Positions 53,519-62,586 of a DNA stretch of 64,000 bases are shown piece by piece. Below the pieces are notes generated by a model. It made no database searches. It was given only the letters and a program-made list of their open reading frames with translations, and was not told the origin of the DNA. The position numbers were made by a program, and so were the translations under genes. Within the stretch, counting starts at the first letter, position 1, and the number at the start of each line of letters is the position of its first letter. The DNA comes from CAVVZJ01 sp963752755 (GTDB lineage Bacteria; Planctomycetota; Planctomycetia; Isosphaerales; Isosphaeraceae): NCBI GenBank assembly GCA_963752755.1, contig CAVVZJ010000001.1, forward strand, positions 620,001 through 684,000, written 5' to 3'.

Positions 53519-54084
53519 CCCACTCCATTGCCGAGCCCGATCTGGCGGAATGGCGGCGCTATTGCGAGGCCCATCGGTCCTTCCTCGAAGCCTCCCATCG
53601 GTTCTTCACCGCAGAGATTGACCGGGCCGCCGTCGTCCGCGAGGCGCTCCGGACCGGCACGGACAAGTTCACGTCCTTCGATGTTATCAGTCGCATGAGG
53701 CCGGACGAGCTCATGCCCCTCTTCGATCTCCTCGTCGAATGGGCGAGCACCGGCCACGGCTCGATCCAGATCTTCCGCGACGCCATCCTCCGACTCCCGC
53801 GCGCCTGGGTATTGGCCCGGATCGAGGAAGTGGCCGAACCCTTCCTTGCGGCTGGGTCTGACGACGAGTATCGGCGATTCCTCGAATTGTATGAGCAACT
53901 TGATCCAGCCCTCACTCTCAAGCTGGCGGAACGCGCGGCGGAACACCCGGACGAGGAGATCCGAGAGGCTGGCCAGGATTACCTTCATAAGGCTCATTAT
54001 CGAGAGATAGATGTGACTGACAGCTGTCCGATTGAAGAGCTCCCACCGAGCCGTCCCGGATCGAAACGATTCAAGGCTTCTTGA
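53515..54084 (+). CDS. Putative immunity protein for the Tse2-like toxin
   Basis: 189 residues from the ATG at 53515, which overlaps the toxin stop by three bases. Helical, mixed charge and soluble: DLAEWRRYCEAHRSFLEASH, VISRMRPDELMPLFDLLVEW, RDAILRLPRAWVLARIEEVA, LKLAERAAEHPDEEIREAGQ. Repeated ~30-residue helix pairs suggest a HEAT/ARM-like solenoid, a fold common among immunity proteins. I do not recognise a named family. Role inferred from the overlap and order toxin-then-immunity. Confidence 0.65.
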   Translation: MTHSIAEPDLAEWRRYCEAHRSFLEASHRFFTAEIDRAAVVREALRTGTDKFTSFDVISRMRPDELMPLFDLLVEWASTGHGSIQIFRDAILRLPRAWVLARIEEVAEPFLAAGSDDEYRRFLELYEQLDPALTLKLAERAAEHPDEEIREAGQDYLHKAHYREIDVTDSCPIEELPPSRPGSKRFKAS

Positions 54085-54117
54085 CAATTCAACAGTTGCT
54101 TGCCAGCCGGGCGACGG

Positions 54118-54561
54118 ATGGCCACGCCCCTCCAGAGATCGTTCGGACCGATGCCACCACACTCCGCCGAGATCCGATCGACCGCGACCTTCCGCGAGCT
54201 GGCCCTGGCCCTCGCGGTGGTCGCGGTCGCCAACCTGCTCGCCGTCGTGATGACCGGACCCTCCCCGTCATCGAACGAGGTGACGACCGGCCCCTTGATC
54301 CACCACGCCCCGCCGACGCCCGCCGACGCCGAGCGGGCCCGCGCCAACGAGCGGTTCGGGCGGTTCTTCGTCTTCGTCTCGTTCAACACCGTCGCGATCT
54401 CCGGCCTGGCCTTCGCCGTCATCGCCCGACGGATGGAAGCCTGGCGTCGCGAACGCCTCGGCCTGCCCGAAGGGCTCGACGAGGGCGCGATCACCCCCGC
54501 CGTCGTCGGCCCCGGCGGCCGGCCGAGGGCGGCCAGCGAGTACCGGCCCTCGGTGAATTGA
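54118..54561 (+). CDS. Hypothetical membrane protein
   Basis: 147 residues from the ATG at 54118 (or 136 from 54151). Two hydrophobic helices, ELALALAVVAVANLLAVVMT and FFVFVSFNTVAISGLAFAVI, are separated by a Pro/Thr/Arg-rich loop. The C-terminus (RRERLGLPEGLDEGAITPAV) is cytoplasmic. No family recognised. It begins 34 bases after the immunity gene and ends 57 bases before the cytochrome-WD40 gene on the same strand, so its operon membership is uncertain. Confidence 0.6.
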   Translation: MATPLQRSFGPMPPHSAEIRSTATFRELALALAVVAVANLLAVVMTGPSPSSNEVTTGPLIHHAPPTPADAERARANERFGRFFVFVSFNTVAISGLAFAVIARRMEAWRRERLGLPEGLDEGAITPAVVGPGGRPRAASEYRPSVN

Positions 54562-54618
54562 TTCCCGATGATGAAATATCAGATAACAAATGCGAATTTT
54601 CGAAGGGGTCCACGTCCC

Positions 54619-57600
54619 ATGCTGCTCCGCCGACTCGCCCCCTGGCTCGCGATCCTCGCCGCGGCGCTCCCGGTCCAGGCGGCCGACGGTCCCGACGGGG
54701 AAAAGCCCGTCAGCTTCCAGGCCGACGTGGCCCCGATCCTGGTCCGCTCGTGCCTCGGCTGCCACGACGACCGCAAGGCTGAGAGCGGTCTGAACATGAA
54801 GACGTATGCCTTGCTCCGAAAGGGTGGCGAGACCCTGGAGGAAGGCATCATCGAGCCGGGCGACCCGGATTCCAGCTACCTCATCGAGTTGATCCGGCCC
54901 GACGCCAACCCCCGCATGCCCTACAAGCAGAAAGCCCTGCCCGACGCCGAGATCGCCACCCTCGAACGCTGGGTGTCCCAGGGGGCGAAATTCGACGGAC
55001 CTTCCGAATCCGACACACTCATCGCCTCACTCGTCGATCCCTTGAAGAATCTGCCGAAGATCGCCCCGAAGGTTCCCACGTCCGCCCCGATCACGTCTGT
55101 GGCTTACTCGCCCGACGGCCGCCTTCTCGCCGCGGCGCACGGTTCGGAAGTCGTCCTCTACGACACCGCTTCCGGCAAGGCTGTCGCGACGCTGCCCGAC
55201 CACCCCGGCCCGTTGAAGGCCGTGCGGTTCACGCCAGACAGCAAGACCCTCGTCGCCGTCGGTGGCCGCGCGGGGATGTTCGGCTCGGTGATCGTCTGGG
55301 ACGTGGAGCAGAATGCCCGCCTCCACGACCTCCGCGGCCACGCCGACCAGATCCTCGCCGCCGACCTCGCCCCCGACGGCCGCACGCTCGTCACCGGGAG
55401 TTACGATCGCCTCGCGAAGCTTTGGGACATCGTCGAGGGCAAGGAGTTGAAGACCCTCAAGGAGCACACCGACGCGATCTACGGCGTCGCGTTCTCGCCC
55501 GATGGAAAGAGCGTCGCCACCGCCTCGGGCGACCGAACCGCGAAGGTCTGGGACGTCGCCACCGGCCGCAAGCGCGCCTCGCTCACTGACGCGACCGCCG
55601 AGCTTTACGCCGTCGCCTTCGCCCCGGATGGCAAGACCGTGCTCGCCGCGGGTGTTGATCGCTCGATCCGGGCCTACACTCTCGACGGTGAAACCGCCAC
55701 GCTCGCCCGCTCGGCGTTCGCCCATGATGCCGCCGTGCTCCGTCTGGTCGTCGCGCCTGACGACAAGACGCTTCTTTCCAGTGGCGAGGACAGGGTCGTC
55801 AAGTTCTGGGACCTCGCCACCCTCGAACCCCGCGCCACGCTTGGCAGCCAGCCCGACTGGCCCCTCGCCCTTGCGGTCAGCCCTGACGGCTCGAAGCTGG
55901 CCGTCGGCCGATATGATGGTTCGCTCGCCGTCTTCGACACCATGTCGCAGAAGCCTCTCGTTGCACTCCGCGAGGCCCCGAAAGCCGAGCCCGCGAAGCT
56001 GGCCAAGCCGGAGCTGGTCCGCGACGCCACCCTCGGCCCCCCAAACCCTCGCGGAGCCACGCGCGGCCGGACCGTCACGGTCACGCTCGGCGGCAACGGT
56101 GTCGGCCGCGCCGAGGCGATCCTGTTCCCGGAAGCGGGGATCACGGCGAAGCTTAAACCCCTGGAAAAGCCCACCCCGAACGCCATCCGGGCCGAGTTGA
56201 CCATCGCGCCGGACGCCCGGATCGGCGTCCACCGCTTCCTCGTCCGCACGCCGCTCGGCACCCCCGGCGCCCAGTCGTTCGCCGTTTCCGCCTTCGAGGA
56301 ACGACCTGAGGTCGAGCCGGACGACGACCCGGCGAAGGCCCCGACCGTCGCCTTCCCGGCCACCCTCACCGGCACTATCAACAAGCCCGGCGATGTCGAT
56401 TTCTTCCGATTCGACGCGAAGGCCGGCCAGCAGCTCGTCTTCGAGACGCTCGCCCGCGGCCTGGGCTCGGGCCTCAATGGTCTGCTCACCTTGCTCGACG
56501 ACTCCGGCCACGTCGTCGCGGAGGCGTTGAACTCCGAGAGTGGACTCGACCCGCTCCTGATCGTCGCCATCCCCCGTGATGGAACCTACACCCTCCGCGT
56601 CGCCGACGCCGACCTCGGCGGTTCCGGCAACCATTTCTATCGCATCCAAGCAGGGGCGTTGCCTCATGTCGAGTCGGTCTTCCCGCTGAGTTATGTTCCG
56701 AAGAGCGATCGGGAGAGTGGTCTGTCCAGGATCGGGGTGAGCGGCGTCAATCTGGGTGGACTCAGCGATGTGGCTATCCCACCCGGCGGTCCGGTCGCGC
56801 CGGGGGCCATCCGCGAGCTGCCGCTCACCCTCCCCGACGGCTCGCGACCCCTCAACCGCAAGCTGGTCCTGATCGCGGAGCAGCGAGTCGTCGAGGGTGC
56901 GTCCAACGATGAGCCCGCGAATGCTGACCCCATCACCTCACCCGGCGGGGCGTCTGGTCGGATCGAGGAACCTGGCGATGTCGATCACTTCCGGTTCGAA
57001 GCGAAGACGGGGCAGAAGGTCGTCGTGGAGGTCTTCGGCCGACGCCTCGGCACGCCGATCGATCCGGTCATCGAGATCCTTGACGCGAAGGGTCAGCCCG
57101 TCCCCCGCGCCGTCTTGAGGCCGGTGGAGGAAACGGCCGTGCAGTTCCGCGACCACGGCTCGACGGGCCGCAACGTCCGTTTGACCTGGCCCTGGGACGG
57201 CTTCGCCATCGGGGACATGCTCCTCGTCGGCCGCGAGCTGACTCGCATGTACGAGCTGCCCCGGAACCCGGATGACGACTCCGTCTGGTGGGGGCTCGGC
57301 CACGCTGCGCACCAGCCCTGGCGAGCGGGTCGCCTTCCTCGGCACCACACCCGAGCATCACCCGATGGGCCAGCCGATCTACAAGGTCGAGCTCCACCCC
57401 CCCGGCACCACCTTCCCGCCCGGTGGCGTGCCGCCCGTCACCCTCGATTACCGCAACGACGACGGCGGCCCCGGCTTCAACAAGGACGCCTCCTTGATCT
57501 TCGACCCGCCCGCCGATGGGACGTACCTGGTTCGCGTCGAGGACGTCCGTGGCCTCGGCGGCGCGTCGTTCGGCTATCACCTCGTCGTCCGCCCGCCGCA

Positions 57601-58330
57601 TCCCGACTTCGCCGTCAGCCTCCGCACCGAGAACCCGAACATCCCCCGAGGCGGTGCGATCACCGTTCCCGTCGAGGTCCGTCGGATCGACGGGTATCAG
57701 GGGCCGGTGCAAGTCTGGGTCGAGGGCTTGCCAGAAGGCATCACGGCGACCTCGGCGTTGATCGAGGCCGACCAGTACGTCGCCGACCTCCACTTCGCGG
57801 CTGACCCCTCGGCCCCGGACTTCCCGCAAGGCAACTGGGTCGTCAAGGCGCGGGCGCCGATCGGCGATTCCTCGGTTGATGTGACCCAGCACACGATCGA
57901 CCCCGGCGGTCCGGGAGGGGGCTGGATCACCGTCACCCCGGAGCCGAACCTGCGGGTCACGTTCCGACCGGAAAAGGTCGTGATCCGGCCGGGCGAGCGG
58001 GTCGAGATGACGTTGGCCGTCGAGCGTCGCAACGGCTTCAAAGGCCGGGTGCCGATCGACGTGCAGAACCTGCCGTTCGGCGTGCGGGTCCTGCATATCG
58101 GGCTCAACGGCGTGCTCGTCACCGAGTCGCAGACCGAGCGGAGCATCTTCCTCTATGCCGAGCCCTGGGTGAAGCCGATGGAGCGTCCCTTCTTCGCCGT
58201 GGCCCGTTGCGAGGCGGCCGGCACCGAGGACAGCTCGGCACCGATCCCGCTGGTCGTCCTCCCGGCTACGGGGGATGTGCAGGCATCGGTCTCTCCGACC
58301 GCCGCAGCCGAGGCGACGGCGCCCCGATGA
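54619..58330 (+). CDS. PSCyt1 cytochrome c - WD40 - pre-peptidase domain protein (frameshift near 57285)
   Basis: About 1237 residues from the ATG at 54619 (signal MLLRRLAPWLAILAAALPVQ). A planctomycete cytochrome c domain (PSCyt1) has the heme site VRSCLGCHDDRKAESGLNMK. Then six or seven WD40 repeats form a propeller: ITSVAYSPDGRLLAAAHGSE, VIVWDVEQNARLHDLRGHAD, LVTGSYDRLAKLWDI, VATASGDRTAKVWDVATGRK. The C-terminal ~650 residues contain at least two pre-peptidase C-terminal beta domains (GTINKPGDVDFFRFDAKAGQ; GRIEEPGDVDHFRFEAKTGQ). Near 57285 the frame changes and continues GERVAFLGTTPEHHPMGQPI to the stop, which overlaps the ion-channel start (ATGA). Periplasmic; function unknown. Confidence 0.88.
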
Positions 58331-59524
58331 GCCGAACCTTTCAGCGAGCCCGGGCCTCGATCGTCTCCCTCACGAGCCCGGAGGAAGAGGAGCGCGACGA
58401 CGAGGATCGGCTCTTGCGGGTCCTCGTCCGCCAGCTCCGCAAGGCGCGGGTCTTGAGGCGATGGGCCATCGTGCTCGTCACAGCCTGGATCGCCGGTGCC
58501 TTCCTGATGCATTGGGTCGAGTCGGACGAGCCGGCGTTCCGGTCGTGGGGCGAGTCGCTCTGGAGCGTGTTGGTCATCATGTTCAGCGGGCTGGAGATCC
58601 AGCCCACGACGGCGGTCGGCCGGTTCCTGGCCCTGATCGTGCTCGGCGCCGGGATCGGCCTGGTGGCTGTTCTGACCGGGGCGGTCGCCTCGGCCTTGGT
58701 GGAGATGGGCTTGAGGAGGCGTGAGGTGTCGCACTTCGAGATGGAGGACCACCTGGTCCTTTGCAACTGGGCCCCCCGCGGCCTGGAGTGGATTCGCGAG
58801 GTCCACAGCAAGATCATCCAGGACAAGCGGCCCGTCGTGATCATCCACGACGCACCCGAGCAGATCGACCTGCCCGACACAGCCGACGAACCCGGCCTTC
58901 AACGACGTGTACATCGTCAAAGGGGACCCGACCAACGAGGTCATCCTTCGCCGAGCCCGTGTCTCCAAGGCGCACTCGATCGTCGTGCTCTCCGACGACC
59001 GCCAGGGCGACCACGCCGACGGCAAGACCATCCTCACCTGCATCGCCCTCCAGAACCTCTGCAAAGGCTCCAACGCCAACATCGCCGTCGAGTGCCGCAA
59101 CCCCGCCAACCGCCACCACCTGAAAAAGGCCGGCGCCGACGAGATCATCTCGTCCGACGAGCTGGGCCTCCGCCTGCTCGCCCGCACCTCCCTCTATCAC
59201 GGCATGACCCAGGTCTACCAGGAATTGCTCTCCGTCGGCCGCGACGCCAACGAGATGTACCTGATCGACGTCCCGCGCGAACTGGTCGGCCGCGACTTCG
59301 TCGAGCTGGCCAGCCTCTTCCTCCGCTACCGCAACGACAAACGCTCCTGCCTGCTCATCGGCCTCCAGCGCGGCGAGGAGATGATCCTCAACCCGATCGG
59401 CTCCGAGGCCGGCCCGCTCCGCGAAGGTGACCAGCTCGTCGTGCTCAGCCGCGTCTTCCTCAACCCCGAACAATCCTTGCCCACCGTGCCCCCCGTCCAT
59501 CCTCAGCCGGCCCCCAAGACCTGA
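58327..59524 (+). CDS. TrkA-N/RCK-domain ion channel (Castor/Pollux-like, frameshift near 58900)
   Basis: About 398 residues; ATG overlaps the upstream stop. Two membrane helices (WAIVLVTAWIAGAFLMHWVE; GAGIGLVAVLTGAVASALVE) flank a pore-like loop, SLWSVLVIMFSGLEIQPTTA, without a clear TVGYG filter. The cytoplasmic part has a TrkA-N/RCK Rossmann domain: DHLVLCNWAPRGLEWIREV; after one extra C near 58900, FNDVYIVKGDPTNEVILRRA, RVSKAHSIVVLSDD and NIAVECRNPANRHHLKKAGA. A second RCK-C-like region ends the protein. The filter and NWAP motif resemble the Castor/Pollux/ DMI1 group of cation channels more than classical K+ channels. Gating by nucleotide or calcium is likely by family, not shown here. 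Confidence 0.83.
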
Positions 59525-59665
59525 CCCCGCCGGCCCGCTCCCGACCCGTTGGGGGTTTGACCCGCAAGTGGTCGGGAGGTACGATCCCCGATGGGACCGG
59601 TGACTCCCGACCGGGAGCCCGTAACCCCAACCCCAGCCCGTCACTTCTCGAAAGGGGGTTCATCC

Positions 59666-59989
59666 ATGCCCTTGTACGAGGTGGAAACCACGTCCCATAT
59701 CATGCTCGCGTGCGTGGAGGACGAGTCCGCGGCGCGGGCCTTTGCCGAGACGAATTACCCGGCCGAGGAGATCTTGCGGATCAGCCACCGGCCGCGGGAT
59801 GCCTGGGTGATCTCGAAGAACCTACTGGGCCTGACCGGCAAGGTGGACCCGTGTACTACGGCCCGTGAATGCCTGGCCCGGGCCGCGGGCGACAAGCTCC
59901 ACGCCGTCCGCCTCTACATGCAGCAGACCGGCTCCGACCTGGAAGGGGCGCGTCGGGTCATCGAATCGAACATGACGATCGGCTGGTGA
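59666..59989 (+). CDS. Small conserved-looking hypothetical protein
   Basis: 107 residues from the ATG at 59666, with AAAGGGGG upstream. MPLYEVETTSHIMLACVEDE, SAARAFAETNYPAEEILRIS, HRPRDAWVISKNLLGL; then a helical end (ECLARAAGDKLHAVRLYMQQ). It looks like a small two-layer alpha/beta protein. Two cysteines, no signal peptide. I do not recognise the family; related reading frames are common in planctomycetes as far as I recall. It lies between the channel and glgC, same strand, with gaps that suggest its own promoter. Confidence 0.7.
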   Translation: MPLYEVETTSHIMLACVEDESAARAFAETNYPAEEILRISHRPRDAWVISKNLLGLTGKVDPCTTARECLARAAGDKLHAVRLYMQQTGSDLEGARRVIESNMTIGW

Positions 59990-60220
59990 GGCCGGCACGC
60001 CTCGGGGCGCCCACCGTGCTGTTCCGACGCCGCGCCCCGACGCCTGCCGGCGCCGCCAGGGCACGGGACTCGTCGCCAGGGACTCGGCCCGAGCTTTGCA
60101 GCGCGGGTTATACTACAGCAGGCATCCGGTTCGACAACGAACTTGGGTCGGCCCCCCACCGGAGTGAGCCGGACGACGCGATCATGGGGGGTGCGGCCCC
60201 TGTCCGGGCGGGGAGGCGTC

Positions 60221-61513
60221 ATGCCGCACAAGGTGATCAGTCTGATTCTGGGAGGCGGTCGGGGTACCCGGCTCTATCCCCTGACCAAGCAGCGCAGCAA
60301 GCCGGCCGTGCCGATCGCCGGCAAATATCGCCTGATCGACATCCCGATCTCCAACTGTCTGCACTCCGGCCTCAACCAGATCTACGTCCTGACCCAGTTC
60401 AACTCGGTCAGCCTGCACCGCCACATCGCCAATACCTTCAAGTTCGATCCCTTCGGCAAAGGCTTCGTCGAGGTCCTCGCCGCGCAGCAGACGCTCCAGC
60501 ACGAGACCTGGTATCAGGGCACCGCCGACGCCGTCCGCCGCAACCTGATGTACTTCGCCGAGGGCGACTACGACCTCGTCCTGATCCTCTCCGGCGACCA
60601 GCTCTACCGGATGGACTTCCAGGACCTGATCCGGACGCACCGCGAGACCAGGTCGGACATCACGATCGCCATGCTCCCGGTCGATGAGACCCAGGCCCCC
60701 TCCTTCGGGATCATGAAGATCAACGCCGAGGGCCGGATCAGCGACTTCGAGGAGAAACCCAAGACGCCCGATGCCCTCGCCCGCGCCCGCTCCACGCCCG
60801 AGTCGATTGCCCGGTTGGGCGTCGCCCACGCCGAGGGGCGGCCTTACCTGGCCAGCATGGGCATCTACCTGTTCAACCGCTCGACACTCGTCGAGCTGAT
60901 GGCCTCCAGCGGCGCCACCGACTTCGGCAAGGAACTCTTTCCCCTGGCGATCCCGAACTACCGCGTCCAGGCCTACCTCTTCGACGGCTACTGGGAAGAC
61001 ATCGGCACGATCGGCGCCTTCCACAAGGCCAACATCGACCTGACCCTCGACGATCCACCTTTCGACTTTCTGTCCGGCGATCGACCGATCTTCACCCGAC
61101 CGCGCTATCTGCCCTGCTCGCGATTGACCGATGTGACCGTCCGCCGCAGCCTGATCTCTGACGGCTGCGTGATCGGCCGCGGCTCGATGATCGAGAACTC
61201 GGTCATCGGCGTCCGCGCCCAGATCGCCGAGAACTGCGTGATCCGCAACTCCTACATCATGGGTTCCGACGGCTTTGAGACCTCCAAGCAGCGCGACGCC
61301 AACCGCCGCTCCGGCCGACCCTGGCTCGGCATCGGCGCCGGCTCGCGGATCGAGAACGCGATCGTCGATAAGAACGCCCGGATCGGCGAGAATGTCCGGA
61401 TCGTCAACGAGGCCGGCATCGTCGATTCGGAGGAGGCGCCCCACTACGTCATCCGCGACGGCATCGTGGTGATTCCCAAGTTCACGATCGTGCAGGACGG
61501 CACCGTGATCTGA
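60221..61513 (+). CDS. glgC: Glucose-1-phosphate adenylyltransferase (ADP-glucose pyrophosphorylase)
   Basis: 430 residues, intact; ATG at 60221 with GGGGAGG upstream. Makes ADP-glucose for glycogen synthesis. Motifs: nucleotide loop ISLILGGGRGTRLYPLTKQR, SKPAVPIAGKYRLIDIPISN, LAAQQTLQHETWYQGTADAV, GDQLYRMDFQDLI, FEEKPKTPDALARARS and FDGYWEDIGTIGAFHKANID. The C-terminal left-handed beta-helix (ENSVIGVRAQIAENCVIRNS) is complete. The N-terminal SKPAVPIAGKYRLIDIPISN and RSLISDGCVIGRGSMIE are closest to the cyanobacterial/plant type. Allosteric control is expected by family. A hairpin terminator follows, then a protein kinase gene. Confidence 0.94.
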   Translation: MPHKVISLILGGGRGTRLYPLTKQRSKPAVPIAGKYRLIDIPISNCLHSGLNQIYVLTQFNSVSLHRHIANTFKFDPFGKGFVEVLAAQQTLQHETWYQGTADAVRRNLMYFAEGDYDLVLILSGDQLYRMDFQDLIRTHRETRSDITIAMLPVDETQAPSFGIMKINAEGRISDFEEKPKTPDALARARSTPESIARLGVAHAEGRPYLASMGIYLFNRSTLVELMASSGATDFGKELFPLAIPNYRVQAYLFDGYWEDIGTIGAFHKANIDLTLDDPPFDFLSGDRPIFTRPRYLPCSRLTDVTVRRSLISDGCVIGRGSMIENSVIGVRAQIAENCVIRNSYIMGSDGFETSKQRDANRRSGRPWLGIGAGSRIENAIVDKNARIGENVRIVNEAGIVDSEEAPHYVIRDGIVVIPKFTIVQDGTVI

Positions 61514-61581
61514 ACCGCCGGAAGCGGCTTCTGGCTCCGAATTTGCACGAGATAGTCAGGTTGGCTACAGTGGGGAGTCGT

Positions 61582-61607
61582 GCGGCCCGGGTCGCTTCCC
61601 GGGCCGC
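61582..61607 (+). terminator. Terminator hairpin after glgC
   Basis: GCGGCCCGG (61582-61590) pairs with CCGGGCCGC (61599-61607) around GTCGCTTC, followed by TCGCATTCCTCTT. It lies 69 bases after the glgC stop and 69 before the kinase start, consistent with termination between the two genes. Confidence 0.6.
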
Positions 61608-61675
61608 TCGCATTCCTCTTCGGTCGCGAGTGGCCCTGCCGGCAGTGATCCGGGCCGGGGTCGGGAGGTCTTGCC

Positions 61676-62562
61676 TTGTCAACGGACGCCAACGTCCTCG
61701 GCGAAGATCGGATTGGCAATTACCGCTACGTTCGCACCCTGCTCCAGGGCCAGAACTCGACGGTGATGGAGGTCACACAGGACGGCACCGGCAAGCGATT
61801 CGCCATGAAGCAATTGCTCGGGAGTCGCGCCAGGAGGCCGCCGAACGGAAGGCTTTCGAGTTCGAAGCGAGGCTCGGTCGCGACCTCCAGCATCCGAACC
61901 TGGTTGCCGTGTACGAGTACGTCAAGGACAAGGTCCAGCCGTACTTCGTCATGGATTACTTCCCCTCAATCCACATGCGCCTGGTCCTGGCCAAGCCGGG
62001 GCTCTTCGACGAGTACAAGTCCAAGCTCCACCGGATCATCGAGCAGGCGGCCGCCGGCCTGGCCTACATGCATGACAAGGGTTGGGTTCACCGCGACGTC
62101 AAGCCGGAGAACATCATCGTCAACAAGTCGGGTGAGGCGCGGGTGATCGACTACGCCCTCGCCTTGAAAATCCCGACCGGCCTGGGCAAACTCTTCGGCG
62201 GCAAGCCGCCGTGTCAGGGAACCCACAGCTACATGTCCCCCGAGCAGATCCTCCGCGAGCCGCCGGCCATCACGGCCGACATCTACAGCTTCGGGATCAC
62301 CTGCTACGAGTTCGCTGCCCGACGCCAGCCCTTCCGCGCCAATTCCGCCAACGAACTCCTGAACAAGCACATCCGCGAGCAACCTGTCCCCCCGACCTCC
62401 TTCGAAAAGAATGTCACTTCAGAATATTCTGATCTAATCATGCGTATGATCCGCAAGAAGCCAGCCGAGCGCCCCCAGTCGCTCCACGAGTTCCTCAGTC
62501 TCTTCAACCGGATCCGCATCTTCCAGGACGACCCCGCGCCCCAGTCCCGCGAGTTCGGCTGA
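61676..62562 (+). CDS. Small Ser/Thr protein kinase (frameshift near 61825)
   Basis: About 295 residues from a TTG at 61676 with GGGAGG upstream (MSTDANVLGEDRIGNYRYVR). The ATP lysine is in FAMKQLL; a missing base near 61825 then gives LRESRQEAAERKAFEFEARL (helix C Glu). The catalytic loop is HRDVKPENIIVNKSGEARVI followed by DYA in place of DFG, and the activation segment ends GTHSYMSPEQILREPPAITA. The glycine loop is degenerate (LLQGQNSTVMEV, one Gly). The kinase domain fills the whole protein; there is no membrane helix or PASTA/WD40 extension, unusual for planctomycete kinases. Likely active since Lys, Asp and the metal Asp remain. Substrates unknown. Confidence 0.82.
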
Positions 62563-62586
62563 TCGACGGATCCGTTGCGCCGAGGG

